Source of the DNA: Marinibacterium profundimaris
Lineage (GTDB): Bacteria; Pseudomonadota; Alphaproteobacteria; Rhodobacterales; Rhodobacteraceae
Length of the DNA stretch: 64,000 nt
Direction of reading: 5' to 3'
Assembly (NCBI RefSeq): GCF_002210095.1
Contig: NZ_AQQR01000003.1
Span: forward strand, 248,001-312,000
The position numbers and the translations under genes are program-made. The notes under the pieces are model-generated. The model had not been told where the DNA came from, made no database searches, and saw only the letters and a program-made list of their open reading frames with translations. This document shows positions 18,678-29,920 of the stretch, piece by piece (positions within the stretch are counted from its first letter, which is position 1; every line of letters begins with the position of its first letter).

Positions 18678-19193
18678 ATGCCGGCATCGGACAGCGATTT
18701 CCCCCACGGCAAGGCCGCCGCGCTGCTGGCCTATGCGCTGGATATCGACCGGCCCGGCACGCTGGGCAGCGCCATGCGCGACCGGCTGGTGGACGAGGTC
18801 TGCGAGGATGCGACCGAACGCACGCGGCTGATCTCCCTGATGTCCACATCGCAGGACCGGCATCTGCAGCATGTCGTTCTCGAATTGCTGTCAACCCGGC
18901 TCGACCGGTTGAAGGACGCGCTGGAAGCCGCTGAAGACACGGATGAAATCTATGGTAAGTGGCTGCAGCGCACCAGCGCCGGCGCGATCCTGGCCAGCCT
19001 CGGCTTTGTGGTGACGGACGTCGTCGGCGGCGCCTGGGCCGCGCTTGCCATCTGCGCCAGCCTCCTGGCCGGCAGCGGCGCCACCGGCAGCCGCGAGGTC
19101 GTGCGCCGGCGCGCCCGCAAGGCCCGCCGCGCCGTCGAACAGACCGAGCGGCTGATCGACACGCTCAGGGGCTTTCGGCCGCAGGGCGAATGA
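18678..19193 (+). CDS. Hypothetical membrane protein (171 aa)
   Basis: I do not recognise a family. The N-terminal half is a charged helical region (about 1-95, with DRLKDALEAAEDTDE), followed by a hydrophobic hairpin at about 98-135 (GAILASLGFVVTDVVGG, AALAICASLLAGSG). A highly basic tail (REVVRRRARKARRAVEQTE) resembles a membrane-anchored coiled-coil end. The ATG at 18678 begins MPASDSDFPHGKAA; an upstream ribosome-binding site is weak. It is divergent from tex and followed 53 bases later by another small membrane protein, so the two may be co-transcribed. Confidence 0.6.
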   Translation: MPASDSDFPHGKAAALLAYALDIDRPGTLGSAMRDRLVDEVCEDATERTRLISLMSTSQDRHLQHVVLELLSTRLDRLKDALEAAEDTDEIYGKWLQRTSAGAILASLGFVVTDVVGGAWAALAICASLLAGSGATGSREVVRRRARKARRAVEQTERLIDTLRGFRPQGE

Positions 19194-19246
19194 AACTGGA
19201 TTTTCAGGCTCCAGCGCTTATATTGGAGAGACCAGAGGAGAAACGG

Positions 19247-19441
19247 ATGACCGAGACGATGACCATCGAAGCCATCTTGTCGATCACCATGGCAGGCCTC
19301 AGCGCCTGCGTGATCGCCGGGTCCCTGCGCGCCCTGATCGCGACCCGCCAGAAGGTATCAAGCCTCGATACCTCGGCCTCGGTGCGCTCGGCCCCGTTCC
19401 ATCGTTTGCATAACGTGGTCTCGCCCAAGGCGCACGGGTAG
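19247..19441 (+). CDS. Small membrane protein (64 aa)
   Basis: The frame begins MTETMTIEAILSITMAGLSA. One hydrophobic helix at about residues 8-30 is followed by a polar, basic C-terminus. AGAGGAG lies about six bases before the ATG, a strong ribosome-binding site that supports translation. A TATATT about 35 bases upstream could be a promoter element of its own. No family is recognised. Confidence 0.6.
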   Translation: MTETMTIEAILSITMAGLSACVIAGSLRALIATRQKVSSLDTSASVRSAPFHRLHNVVSPKAHG

Positions 19442-19656
19442 AGGTCTCGACCGACCCACAGAGCGGCACGGCCAAGTCACCGCGCCTATGTGACGGCATG
19501 AGCTGCAGACTGCAAGTGCAGGCGGGCCGGACAACTGTGCGCGCGCATATAGAACCTGCGCGAAACGCCCTTCTTCCGCCTGTTCCGCTTGTGGCGCGTT
19601 TCCTAACAACAGGTTAACACGAACCTGTAACCCATTGAAATTCCTGACCCTGAAAA

Positions 19657-19676
19657 GTGTCCCACGCGTGGGACAC
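19657..19676. repeat. Perfect palindrome GTGTCCCACGCGTGGGACAC, copy 2
   Basis: Identical over 20 bases to the palindrome at 10642-10663. It lies six bases past the stop codon of dctM on the minus strand, the same relation to a minus-strand gene end as the first copy. The rest of the 240-base gap 19442-19681 holds no gene that I can support. Confidence 0.75.
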
Positions 19677-19681
19677 CCCTG

Positions 19682-20962
19682 TCAGGTCAGCAGCAGCACC
19701 AGCCCCGGCACCGCCGTCAGAAGGGCCACGCGGACCACGTCCATCATCACGAAGGGCCCCAGCCCGCGAAAGATCGTCCCCAGCCGCACATCCGGCACGA
19801 CCGATCTCAGAACGAAGGCATTCATCCCGACGGGCGGCGTGATGTAGGAAATCTCGGTCACCATGACGACGAAGATCCCGAACCAGATCAGGTCGATCCC
19901 CTGCGCCGCCACGATCGGGTAGAAGACCGGCACGGTCAGCATGATCATCGACAGGCTTTCCAGCACGCAGCCCAGGAGCAGATAGATCACCAGGATCACC
20001 AGGATCGTCACCATCGGCGTGTCCCCGAACAGCGCCAGGAAGGCCTGGATATCCCGCGTCATCCCGGACATGTTGACGTAATTGGTAAAGGTCAGCGCCC
20101 CGAAGAGGATGAAGAACATCATCGCCGTGGTCTTCATCGTATCATAAAGAACCGCTACCAGCCCGCCAAAGCTGAACCGCCCCGATAGCACCACCAGCAG
20201 CAGCGCGCCCCCCGCGCCCATGCCCGCGCTTTCCGTGGGCGTGAAGACCCCGAGGTAGATCCCCCCCATCACGAAGGCAAAGAGGATCAGCGCCCCCGCC
20301 GTCCCCTTCAGCGCCCGGATCCGGTCCAAAAGCGGCAGCTTCGGCTCCACCGGCAGGTCGATCCCCTGCCACGCGATCGAAATGCGGACGGCGATGGAAT
20401 AGCCGATGATCCCGATCACCCCGGGGATCAGCCCGGCCAGGAACAGCTTGCCGATGTCCTGCTGGGTCATGATCCCGTAGAACACCAGGATCACCGAGGG
20501 CGGGATGAGGATGCCCAGCGTGCCCCCGGCGGCGATCGCGGCGGTCGACAGCTGATCCGGGTAGCCGAATTTCCGCATCGAGGGCAGCGCGATCCGGGTC
20601 ATCGTCGCCGCCGTCGCCATGGACGAGCCACAGACCGACGAGAACGCGCCGCAGGCGATCACCGTCGCCGTCGCCAGCCCACCCTTGCGATGCCGCAGCC
20701 AGGCATAGGCGGAGTTGTAAAGCTCGCTCGCGATACCCGATTGCACCACGAAATTGCCCATCATCAGGAATAGCGGCAGCACCGACAGCGAATAATCGCG
20801 GCCCGTATCGAAGAAGGTCGAGCCCAGCAGCGACAGCGCCGGCGTCCAGCCGATGATCGCCGCCACGCCGGCCAGCCCGACGCCGGCCAGCGCCATCGAA
20901 ATCGGCACGCCGAGAAGCAGCAGCACGCCAACGATGGCGAGCCCCACGGGCCAATGTTCCAT
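19682..20962 (-). CDS. dctM: TRAP transporter large permease (DctM)
   Basis: A 426-residue integral membrane protein with about a dozen helices and the DctM signatures LPLFLMMGNFVVQSG, CGSSMATAATM, GGTLGILIPPSV and the C-terminal EISYITPPVGMNAFVLR. It works with DctQ and DctP to import an organic acid using a sodium gradient. The ATG at 20962 lies four bases after the dctQ stop. Last gene of the dctPQM operon. Substrate cannot be inferred from the permease. Confidence 0.93.
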   Translation of the reverse strand: MEHWPVGLAIVGVLLLLGVPISMALAGVGLAGVAAIIGWTPALSLLGSTFFDTGRDYSLSVLPLFLMMGNFVVQSGIASELYNSAYAWLRHRKGGLATATVIACGAFSSVCGSSMATAATMTRIALPSMRKFGYPDQLSTAAIAAGGTLGILIPPSVILVFYGIMTQQDIGKLFLAGLIPGVIGIIGYSIAVRISIAWQGIDLPVEPKLPLLDRIRALKGTAGALILFAFVMGGIYLGVFTPTESAGMGAGGALLLVVLSGRFSFGGLVAVLYDTMKTTAMMFFILFGALTFTNYVNMSGMTRDIQAFLALFGDTPMVTILVILVIYLLLGCVLESLSMIMLTVPVFYPIVAAQGIDLIWFGIFVVMVTEISYITPPVGMNAFVLRSVVPDVRLGTIFRGLGPFVMMDVVRVALLTAVPGLVLLLT

Positions 20963-20966
20963 AGTA

Positions 20967-21497
20967 TCAGCCCTTCCTGCGGCGATAGAGGTCCCACAGC
21001 GGGACACCCAGCGACAGCGCCGCGCCAAAGGCGGTGCAGGCGGCGCAGAAATAGCCCAGCGGCGCCAGCGGCAGGCGTAGCGTGGTCGTCGCACCTCCAT
21101 AGCCGCCGATCTGCGCGGCATAGATCCAGATCCGCCAGGCCACCACCGCCAGGATCGCGCCCGAGAAGATCCCGATCAGACCCTGCCGCCAGGGCTGGAT
21201 CCAGTCCGGCAGCCGGTCGGTCACAAGGTCCACGGTCACGTGCTCATCCGCCAGCGCCACCGCTGGAAGCCCGAGGAAGATCACCGAGGCCAGCAGAAGC
21301 TCGGTCAGTTCGGCCGCGCCCCTCAGCGGGGCGTTGAAGACATAGCGGCCGATCACGTCGACCACCGTCATGCCCATCAGCGTGACCATCAGCACGCCTG
21401 CCATCAGCGCCAGCAGAGTGCGCAGGTCGAAGCGGCGCGCCGACAGAGGGGTCTCTGCCGGCGCGCCTGTTTCGTTCATCGAAGGCCCGGGCCTCAT
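20967..21497 (-). CDS. dctQ: TRAP transporter small permease (DctQ)
   Basis: A 176-residue protein with four hydrophobic helices and the DctQ-type segment DVIGRYVFNAPLRGAAELTELLL, then ALADEHVTVDLVTDRLP. The ATG at 21497 overlaps the dctP stop (ATGA), which favours it over an internal ATG at 21479. It bridges the binding protein and the large permease. Confidence 0.9.
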   Translation of the reverse strand: MRPGPSMNETGAPAETPLSARRFDLRTLLALMAGVLMVTLMGMTVVDVIGRYVFNAPLRGAAELTELLLASVIFLGLPAVALADEHVTVDLVTDRLPDWIQPWRQGLIGIFSGAILAVVAWRIWIYAAQIGGYGGATTTLRLPLAPLGYFCAACTAFGAALSLGVPLWDLYRRRKG

Positions 21498-22507
21498 TCG
21501 CCGCCCGTTTCCTTCGCGATCTCGGCCTTGAGCATGTCATAGGCCGCCTGGGCATCGACGCCGGTCTCGGCGGCCTCGGCGATCTTGGCATCGACGACGG
21601 GCTGCAGCGCGGCTTTCCAGGCCTCCATCTGCGCGTCAGTGGCGGTCACCACCTCGATCTCGCCTTCCATCGCGGCGAGGCCGGCGGCATCGGCATTGTC
21701 CCACATCTGCCCGGCCATGCGCGCCAGCGCCTCGCCGGTGACGCTGTCGATCTGTTCCTGCTGCTCAGGCGTCAGGCTCTCCCACTTGCCCTTGTTCATC
21801 ACGATGTAGAACGAGGTGTTGTAAAGCCCGCCGGGCACGGAGATCGCGTCGCTCAGCTGCGGGATCAGCTTGAAGAAGCTGACGGATTCGTAGGGGAACA
21901 GGATGCCGTCGGCGACGCCCTGGCTCAGCAGCTCGTAGGCCTTGGACGACGGGCCTTCCACCGGCACGGCGCCAAGGGCGGAGGCCACCTCGTGCACGAT
22001 GCCGCCGCCCACGCGGATCTTCTGGCCCTGCATCACGTCGGCCGAGGCCACGTCGCCTTCCTTGAGAAAGATCTCGCCCGGGCCATGGGTGAAGACGGCC
22101 AGCACCTTCACGTCGTCATATTCGCCGGCGTCTTTCAGCATCGCCTCGAAGATGCGCCAGTAGGCGACCGAGATCGCCTCGGCGCTGTCGCCCAGGAAGG
22201 GCAGCTCGGCGATGTTCGTGGTCTTGAAGCGGCCGGCGTTGTAGCCCTGCACGCCGAAGGTGATGTCGGCCACGCCGTTGACGGCGAAATCGAAATGCGC
22301 GGGCGGCGGCCCAAGCGGCGCGGGCAGGATATTGGCCACGACCGTGCCGCCGGTGGCTTCTTCGATCTGCTCGGTCATGGGCACGATCAGCTCCGACACC
22401 AGCGGGTGCGAGGGCGGCAGCCAGTTGGCGACGGTCAGCGTGGTCTGGGCGGCGGCGGCGCCGGCCAGGGCCAGCGTCAGGGCGGTGGCGGAAAGGAGAT
22501 GTTTCAT
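21494..22507 (-). CDS. dctP: TRAP transporter substrate-binding protein (DctP family)
   Basis: A 337-residue periplasmic binding protein with a signal peptide (about 1-20, ending AGAAAAQT). Typical DctP features follow: LTVANWLPPSHPLV near the mature N-terminus, AELPFLGDSAEA, and the central VADGILFPYES. An Arg in the QKIRVGG region is likely to bind the substrate carboxylate, as in the family. First gene of dctPQM. Its 5' leader carries a 14-base tandem repeat. Substrate is probably an organic acid, not determinable by eye. Confidence 0.9.
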   Translation of the reverse strand: MKHLLSATALTLALAGAAAAQTTLTVANWLPPSHPLVSELIVPMTEQIEEATGGTVVANILPAPLGPPPAHFDFAVNGVADITFGVQGYNAGRFKTTNIAELPFLGDSAEAISVAYWRIFEAMLKDAGEYDDVKVLAVFTHGPGEIFLKEGDVASADVMQGQKIRVGGGIVHEVASALGAVPVEGPSSKAYELLSQGVADGILFPYESVSFFKLIPQLSDAISVPGGLYNTSFYIVMNKGKWESLTPEQQEQIDSVTGEALARMAGQMWDNADAAGLAAMEGEIEVVTATDAQMEAWKAALQPVVDAKIAEAAETGVDAQAAYDMLKAEIAKETGGE

Positions 22508-22860
22508 CGGTCTGTTCCCTGTTCTCGGTCTTTTGTTGTCAGTCTTTTGTTTTCGGCGCGTCGTGTCGGCCACGGGGTCGGGCAGATCACGCGCTGCGCC
22601 GGGCCGGCTCTCGATCCGCCGGGGCCACCGGCATGGGTCGGCTTGTGATCGCCGCCGACGATATCGCCGTCAAGCCCCTGCCGATGGCAAGAGGCGCCGG
22701 ATGTCGCCCGTGGAATAGAGACGGTCGGGAGGCCTGCGCTGTGCAAAGCTTCGGCACGGGCGCGCCTGCGGACCGGGTCGGGACAGGGTGTGCGCCGCGC
22801 GTCCCCGTCGCCGGGCCGTTGCCGGCCCGTCTCCGGAACCCTGCGCCAGGATCGCCGGTG
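22508..22860. other. Upstream region of dctP with a 14-base tandem repeat
   Basis: A 353-base gap. Close to dctP, two 14-base units sharing TCTTTTGTT (22524-22537 and 22538-22551) stand in tandem, placed between promoter and start codon on the minus strand. They could be a regulator or ribosome-related element. The remainder up to the GNAT gene is GC-rich, with no gene I can support. Confidence 0.5.
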
Positions 22861-23703
22861 TCAGCCGAGTTCCATCGTGGCGATGGATTGCAGCGATGCG
22901 CCCGCCTCCGGCGGCGTGCCCCGGTACATGCGGGCGGTGGCAAAGGGGATCTGAAAGCCCGCGCCCTCCAGCTCGGACCGTAGCGCGGTGTTGGCCTCGG
23001 GCACATCGACGATCAGCGGGCCGTCGGGGCGTTCGTTGGCGATATCGGCGATCAGCGCCAGCGCCGAGGCGGTGTCGGGCGCGATGACCGGGCCGATCTT
23101 GGTGCCGATGGCGCAGGCGCGCCAGGTGGCGAAGCCGGCGATCTCTCCGTCCCGCTCCAGGACTCGGGTCGCGCGGCGGTCGCTGTCCTGGCCGACCCAG
23201 GCGGCGAGGAACCGGCGCCGGGCATGGCCGACGGCCGTGGCATCAAGCGCGGTCAGCGCCTCGATATCGCCGGGGCTGGCGGCACGGATCCCGGACGAGG
23301 TCTGCCCGGGCCAGCGCCCTTCGTGCCGCAGGCTGGCCCCGGTGCGCTGAAAGCCGGAGGCGCGGTAATTCGCCTCCTGCTCGGGCACACCGTCAAGACC
23401 GACGGTGCGGGTCCCGGCGGTCTCGAGCGCATGGGTCCAGGTGCGGTAGCCGATCCCCTGCCCCCGGAACTCCGGATGACAGATGTAGAGCCCGAGAAAG
23501 GCGTGGTCGTCGTCGTGGTTCACAACCGAGATCGCCGCCGCCGGTGTGCCGCCCTTGCGCGCCAGGAAGAACCCCTGCGGATCGGCGGCGTGAAAGGCCG
23601 CGGCATCGTCAAGGCCGGGGTTCCACCCTTCGGCGGCGGCCCAGTCCATCACCTGCGCCAGTTCCCCGGTGGTCATCCTCGCGATTGTCACCTGATCGGA
23701 CAT
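22861..23703 (-). CDS. GNAT-family N-acetyltransferase with C-terminal YitH-like domain
   Basis: A 280-residue cytoplasmic protein. The N-terminal half is a GNAT fold with the acetyl-CoA loop in FRGQGIGYRTW (about residue 80) and SVVNHDDDHAFLGLYICHP before it. The second half has a second GNAT-like region (GFATWRACAIGTKIGPVIAP) as in YitH-type proteins. The ATG at 23703 has a GGGAAGGAAAG region upstream. Monocistronic, next to oxyR on the same strand. The acceptor is unknown. Confidence 0.82.
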   Translation of the reverse strand: MSDQVTIARMTTGELAQVMDWAAAEGWNPGLDDAAAFHAADPQGFFLARKGGTPAAAISVVNHDDDHAFLGLYICHPEFRGQGIGYRTWTHALETAGTRTVGLDGVPEQEANYRASGFQRTGASLRHEGRWPGQTSSGIRAASPGDIEALTALDATAVGHARRRFLAAWVGQDSDRRATRVLERDGEIAGFATWRACAIGTKIGPVIAPDTASALALIADIANERPDGPLIVDVPEANTALRSELEGAGFQIPFATARMYRGTPPEAGASLQSIATMELG

Positions 23704-23796
23704 GTCTGTCTTTCCTTCCCGTTCTCCGCCCCGGCCCTGACGGCGGGGGCGCTGTTCCATGGGCCTGGCGCGCCCCGGACGGGGGCGTCAGCAGGC

Positions 23797-24747
23797 CTAC
23801 GTCGCAACCGCCGGCCCGGTTCCATCCTGCGACCCCGTGGCACCCGGCAGCGCGGCCCGCTCCTCGCCCGCCGCGCGCACCACCTCGGCCACCCGGCCCA
23901 GGTGATCGGCCAGCGGCGAGGCCTTGCGCCAGACCATGCCGATGGTCCGCGACGGCGGCGGCGGGCCCAGCCGCGCGACCGAGACGGCGGCCGAGCGCGT
24001 CTCGATCGGGACGGCCATCTCGGGGATCAGCGTGATCCCGATCCCCGCCCCCACCATCTGCACCAGCGTCGACAGCGACGAGCCCTCCATCAGTTCACGC
24101 GTGACCGACGGCGTGAGTTGGCAGAAGGACAGGGCCTGGTCGCGAAAGCAATGGCCCTCTTCCAGCAGCAGCAGCCGCATCTCGCGCAAGGACTCGGGCG
24201 CGGGCACCGGCAGGCTGGCATCGGCCAGCGGACGGACCAGCACGAATTCCTCGTCAAAGAGGCGGTATTCGTGCAGCGCCGGTTCCGACACCGGCAGCGC
24301 CACGATGGCCGCATCCAGCTGGCCCTTCAGCAGATCGTCGATCAGCCGCCCGGTCACCGCCTCGCGCGGGCGCGGGTCAAGATCGGGAAATTCGCGCGCG
24401 AAGGCGCCGATCAGGCGTGGCAGCAGGTAGGGCGCGACGGTGGGAATCACCCCCAGCCGCAACCGCCCCGACAGCGCGCCATGGGCGGTACGCGCCAGGT
24501 CCTCGAGCTCGTCGACCTGCCTGAGTATCTCTCTCGCGCGTTCGGCCAGGACCTCGCCCAGCCCGGTCAGGCGGATGCGCCGCGCGGTGCGGTCGATCAG
24601 CGGCGCGCCCAGCAGCGCCTCAAGCTCCTTCATCTGCACCGACAGCGCCGGTTGCGAGATCGAACAGGCCTCTGCCGCCAGCCCGAAGTGACCGTGGCGG
24701 GACAGGGCCTCGAAATACCGGAGGTGTTTCATGGTCAGATTGTTCAT
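23797..24747 (-). CDS. oxyR: Hydrogen-peroxide-sensing LysR regulator OxyR
   Basis: A 316-residue LysR protein: N-terminal winged helix (MKHLRYFEALSRHGHFGLAA, SQPALSVQMKELE) and an effector domain containing EEGHCFRDQALSFC. The two Cys fall at residues 200 and 209, matching the redox pair Cys199/Cys208 of E. coli OxyR, so this is a peroxide sensor rather than a generic LysR. It is divergent from katG, the classical arrangement. The start may be 24747 or the in-frame ATG at 24732. Confidence 0.93.
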   Translation of the reverse strand: MNNLTMKHLRYFEALSRHGHFGLAAEACSISQPALSVQMKELEALLGAPLIDRTARRIRLTGLGEVLAERAREILRQVDELEDLARTAHGALSGRLRLGVIPTVAPYLLPRLIGAFAREFPDLDPRPREAVTGRLIDDLLKGQLDAAIVALPVSEPALHEYRLFDEEFVLVRPLADASLPVPAPESLREMRLLLLEEGHCFRDQALSFCQLTPSVTRELMEGSSLSTLVQMVGAGIGITLIPEMAVPIETRSAAVSVARLGPPPPSRTIGMVWRKASPLADHLGRVAEVVRAAGEERAALPGATGSQDGTGPAVAT

Positions 24748-27117
<2,370 letters not shown>

Positions 27118-27160
27118 TCCCTGACGGCCCCCGTTGCGGGGCCGCCTGAAACCATCCTGA

Positions 27161-27198
27161 CGCCCCGGCCCGGCTTGCCCCGGCCGGGGCGTCTCTTT
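27161..27198 (+). terminator. Terminator after katG
   Basis: A 10-base stem (CGCCCCGGCC at 27161-27170 with GGCCGGGGCG at 27182-27191) and an 11-base loop, followed by TCTCTTT. A weaker hairpin (GGCCCC/GGGGCC) lies at about 27126-27143. Both lie before the rpe start. Confidence 0.7.
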
Positions 27199-27249
27199 AT
27201 GAGGCGCCTGACCGCGCGTGATGCGCCAGTGCCCCAGGGGAGGCCCCAA

Positions 27250-27942
27250 ATGACGTTCGACCGTACCATCAAGATCGCGCCGTCCATCCTGTCGGCCGAT
27301 TTCGCAGACTTTGGGCGCGAGATCCGCGCGATCGAGGACCAGGGCGCCGACTGGGTCCATGTCGACGTGATGGACGGGCATTTCGTGCCGAACCTGACCT
27401 TCGGCCCCCCGGCGGTGAAGGCCTTCCGGCGCCATGTGAAGACGGTGATGGACGTGCACCTGATGATCGCGCCGGTGGATCCCTATATCGACGCCTTCGC
27501 CGAGGCCGGCGCCGATATCCTGACCGCCCATGTCGAGGCCGGGCCGCATATCCACCGCACGCTGCAGGCGATCCGCGCGGCTGGCATGAAGGCCGGCGTC
27601 GCGCTGAACCCCGGCACACCCGCCGAGGCGGTCGCGCCCCTGCTGGAGCTTACCGACCTGGTCTGCGTGATGACGGTGAACCCCGGTTTCGGCGGGCAGA
27701 AGTTCCTGGACATGACCGCCAAGGTCCGCGCCCTGCGCGAGATGATCGGCGACCGCGAGATCCATATCGAGATCGACGGCGGCGTCGATCCCACCACCGC
27801 CCCGCTGGTTGCGGCGGCCGGGGCCGATGTGCTGGTGGCGGGCTCCGCCGTGTTCCGCGGCGGCTCGGTCAGTGATCCCGCACCCTACGGCACCAATATC
27901 GCCGCGATCCGCAAGGCGGCCGAGGCGGCGCAGGCGGGCTGA
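27250..27942 (+). CDS. rpe: Ribulose-phosphate 3-epimerase
   Basis: A 230-residue TIM-barrel metal enzyme that interconverts ribulose-5-phosphate and xylulose-5-phosphate in the pentose-phosphate route. Motifs: IAPSILSADFADFGRE, HVDVMDGHFVPNLTFGP, DVHLMI, VMTVNPGFGGQKF and IEIDGGV. Metal-binding His and Asp residues are present. The ATG at 27250 has GGGGAGG six bases upstream. It is separated from katG by a terminator. Full length for the family. Confidence 0.95.
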   Translation: MTFDRTIKIAPSILSADFADFGREIRAIEDQGADWVHVDVMDGHFVPNLTFGPPAVKAFRRHVKTVMDVHLMIAPVDPYIDAFAEAGADILTAHVEAGPHIHRTLQAIRAAGMKAGVALNPGTPAEAVAPLLELTDLVCVMTVNPGFGGQKFLDMTAKVRALREMIGDREIHIEIDGGVDPTTAPLVAAAGADVLVAGSAVFRGGSVSDPAPYGTNIAAIRKAAEAAQAG

Positions 27943-28016
27943 ACGCCGCCAATCCCGAACATATATCAATGGGTTGAAGGGCGTCTTTCACATCGCGCTT
28001 ACGCCGGGAACGGAAA

Positions 28017-28046
28017 CGGCCCGGCAGAGAGATCTCCACCGGGCCG
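28017..28046. terminator. Hairpin between rpe and a convergent gene
   Basis: An 8-base stem (CGGCCCGG with CCGGGCCG) and a loop of about 14 bases. On the minus strand it is followed by TTTCC, so it may end the secreted-protein gene at 28100-28717. Weak T-run. Confidence 0.35.
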
Positions 28047-28099
28047 GCCCCACTTCTCTGTCCCGTAAGTCCCGGTTGCAGCGGCCTTTTTGTCGGCTC

Positions 28100-28717
28100 T
28101 CAGACGCCCTGGGCCGCGTTGCAATCCAGCGTCGCCTGCAGCGCTTCGGTGCTGCCGTCGAGGCTGATGGTGGTTTCGATCTCGGTCCGGCCCATCTTCA
28201 CGATGCTGGTCGCGTAAGGTGCACCGGTGATGAAATCGTAGTTCGGCGCCTTCAGGTAGGCACCGGTATAGGCCTGGCCGACGCGCTGGCGCTTGCTCAG
28301 CTTGCCGGTCTTGGTCATGTCGCCGACAACCAGCGTGGTGCGCTGGCTGCCCTGGCGGTATTCCTCGGGCAGTTGCGCGTAGACGGCGATGAAGGCTTCG
28401 TCCGCGTCCTGCGTCTTGCCGAACTGCACGGCGTTCAAGTTGGCGTCGAACTTCTCGGCCAGGCAAAGCCCGGTGGTGTCGTTGACGAAGATGTACCAGT
28501 CGCCCGATGTCTCGTAGAGGCGGAAGTTCTCGCCCACGGCCGGCAGGCCGGATTTCTCGGCCTCGTCGGACCTGCCGAACGGGTTGATCGACGCCACGGT
28601 GTCGGAAATCGAGTCGACGAAACGGTTGGCGAAGCTCAGGTCGGCCGACGCGCGTGTCGCGCCGAACTGCGTCGCGGCCGCCAGGCTGGCGGCAACGGCA
28701 AGGTGCATTGCTTTCAT
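28100..28717 (-). CDS. Secreted protein of unknown function (205 aa)
   Basis: A signal peptide (MKAMHLAVAASLAAATQFGA, cleaved near residue 25 after ASA) is followed by about 180 residues with no lipobox and no further membrane helix. The mature part has GENFRLYETSGDWYIFVNDT, CLAEKFDANLNAVQFGKT and ends DCNAAQGV, with two Cys that could form a disulfide. I do not recognise the family. It is probably periplasmic or exported. Single gene, convergent with rpe. Confidence 0.7.
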   Translation of the reverse strand: MKAMHLAVAASLAAATQFGATRASADLSFANRFVDSISDTVASINPFGRSDEAEKSGLPAVGENFRLYETSGDWYIFVNDTTGLCLAEKFDANLNAVQFGKTQDADEAFIAVYAQLPEEYRQGSQRTTLVVGDMTKTGKLSKRQRVGQAYTGAYLKAPNYDFITGAPYATSIVKMGRTEIETTISLDGSTEALQATLDCNAAQGV

Positions 28718-28953
28718 TGTCGGTCCCTTTTGTGTGTTGGTCTTGACTGCTCGAAGCCTAGTCGGCGTCGTTGCGCCGTTCGGACAGGATCAGGCTACCA
28801 CCATCGGCGCCCATCCGCCTACAAGACGTTCAGCACGCGCCGGCAGGTGTGCTTTTTCGGTCTCGACCGCCCACGGCGGTTTCAGGACAGAACTGCGGCC
28901 ACGGTGGTGCCTTGTGTCCCTGCGTCAGCGCGGCGACCAGCGCCTGCCCGGCC

Positions 28954-29850
28954 TCAGGTGGTCCCCTTGCCCGGCGCCTGGCTTCGCCCGGCCTCGCGCA
29001 GGTCGCGGTACCGGGCGAGCGAGCGCATCGTATGACCCTCGTCGATGGCGGCGAGATCGAGGATGACGCTGTTGGCGATGGTCATCGGCACCACCAGCGA
29101 TTGCGATTCCCCGGCCCCCCCGCGCGAGGCGACGATCTGCGCCTCGGGCGGGGGATCGAATTGCGCGCCGCGCGGATCGGTGAGCGCAAGGCAGGTGGCG
29201 CCGCGTTCGGCTCCAAGCTGGCGCAGGGATTGCAGGTCGGGGTTCGCCTTGCGGAAGTTGATCAGCCAGAGCACATCGCGCGCGCCCATGCCATGGACCC
29301 ATTCCAGCCTCTGCTGGCCCATGGGCGACAGGTCCACCGCGTCGTAGCCCGACCGCCGCAGGCGCAGGCTGACCAGGTTGGCCAGCACCGCGCCGTGGCT
29401 GGCGCCCATCACAAGGATGCGCCCGGCGTCCTTCAGGATGGCCGAGAACCTCCGGATGTCGCCGTCGCCGACCTGATCGCGCAACGCCTGAAGCGCGGCG
29501 ATTTCGCTGTCCAGAACCGAAGAGACCAGCCCCCCCTGCTCTGCCCGCTCAAGCCGGGCGGCGATGCGGGCGGTGGGGTTCTCGTATTCGCCCTGCCCCT
29601 CGACAAGGTTGGCCTGCAGGAAGGCGCGAAGTTCGGGATAACCCTTGAACCCCAGCCGCCGGGCGAGACGCACGGCCGAGGCCGGGTGGACGCCGGCGCG
29701 GTGCGACACCTCCTTGCCGTTCTGCATCGCCGCGCGCACCGGGTCGCGGCGCATCACGTCCAGCAGCCGGCCATCGGCATCGGTCAGCCGGCCGGAATGC
29801 CGGCTGATCAGGTCGCCAAGAAAGCCCGGCATGTCATCGGCATCGTCCAA
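28954..29850 (-). CDS. RpiR-family transcriptional regulator
   Basis: A 298-residue protein with an N-terminal helix-turn-helix of the RpiR type (about 15-85; SHRAGVHPASAVRLARRLGF) and a C-terminal SIS sugar-phosphate domain (GRILVMGASHGAVLANLVSL, DVLWLINFRKANPD, VVPMTIANSVILDLAA). SIS domains bind phosphosugars. It lies 70 bases after the Ugp-type ATPase gene on the same strand, so it is the last gene of, or a neighbour to, that operon and probably regulates it. A perfect inverted repeat before the binding-protein gene is a candidate operator. Confidence 0.88.
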   Translation of the reverse strand: MDDADDMPGFLGDLISRHSGRLTDADGRLLDVMRRDPVRAAMQNGKEVSHRAGVHPASAVRLARRLGFKGYPELRAFLQANLVEGQGEYENPTARIAARLERAEQGGLVSSVLDSEIAALQALRDQVGDGDIRRFSAILKDAGRILVMGASHGAVLANLVSLRLRRSGYDAVDLSPMGQQRLEWVHGMGARDVLWLINFRKANPDLQSLRQLGAERGATCLALTDPRGAQFDPPPEAQIVASRGGAGESQSLVVPMTIANSVILDLAAIDEGHTMRSLARYRDLREAGRSQAPGKGTT

Positions 29851-29920
29851 GGGCGTTTCCTCCTTCGTAGCGAGCGGGTCATCCGGCGGACGGGCCGCCG
29901 AACGGCCCTGTCAGGCGCCC

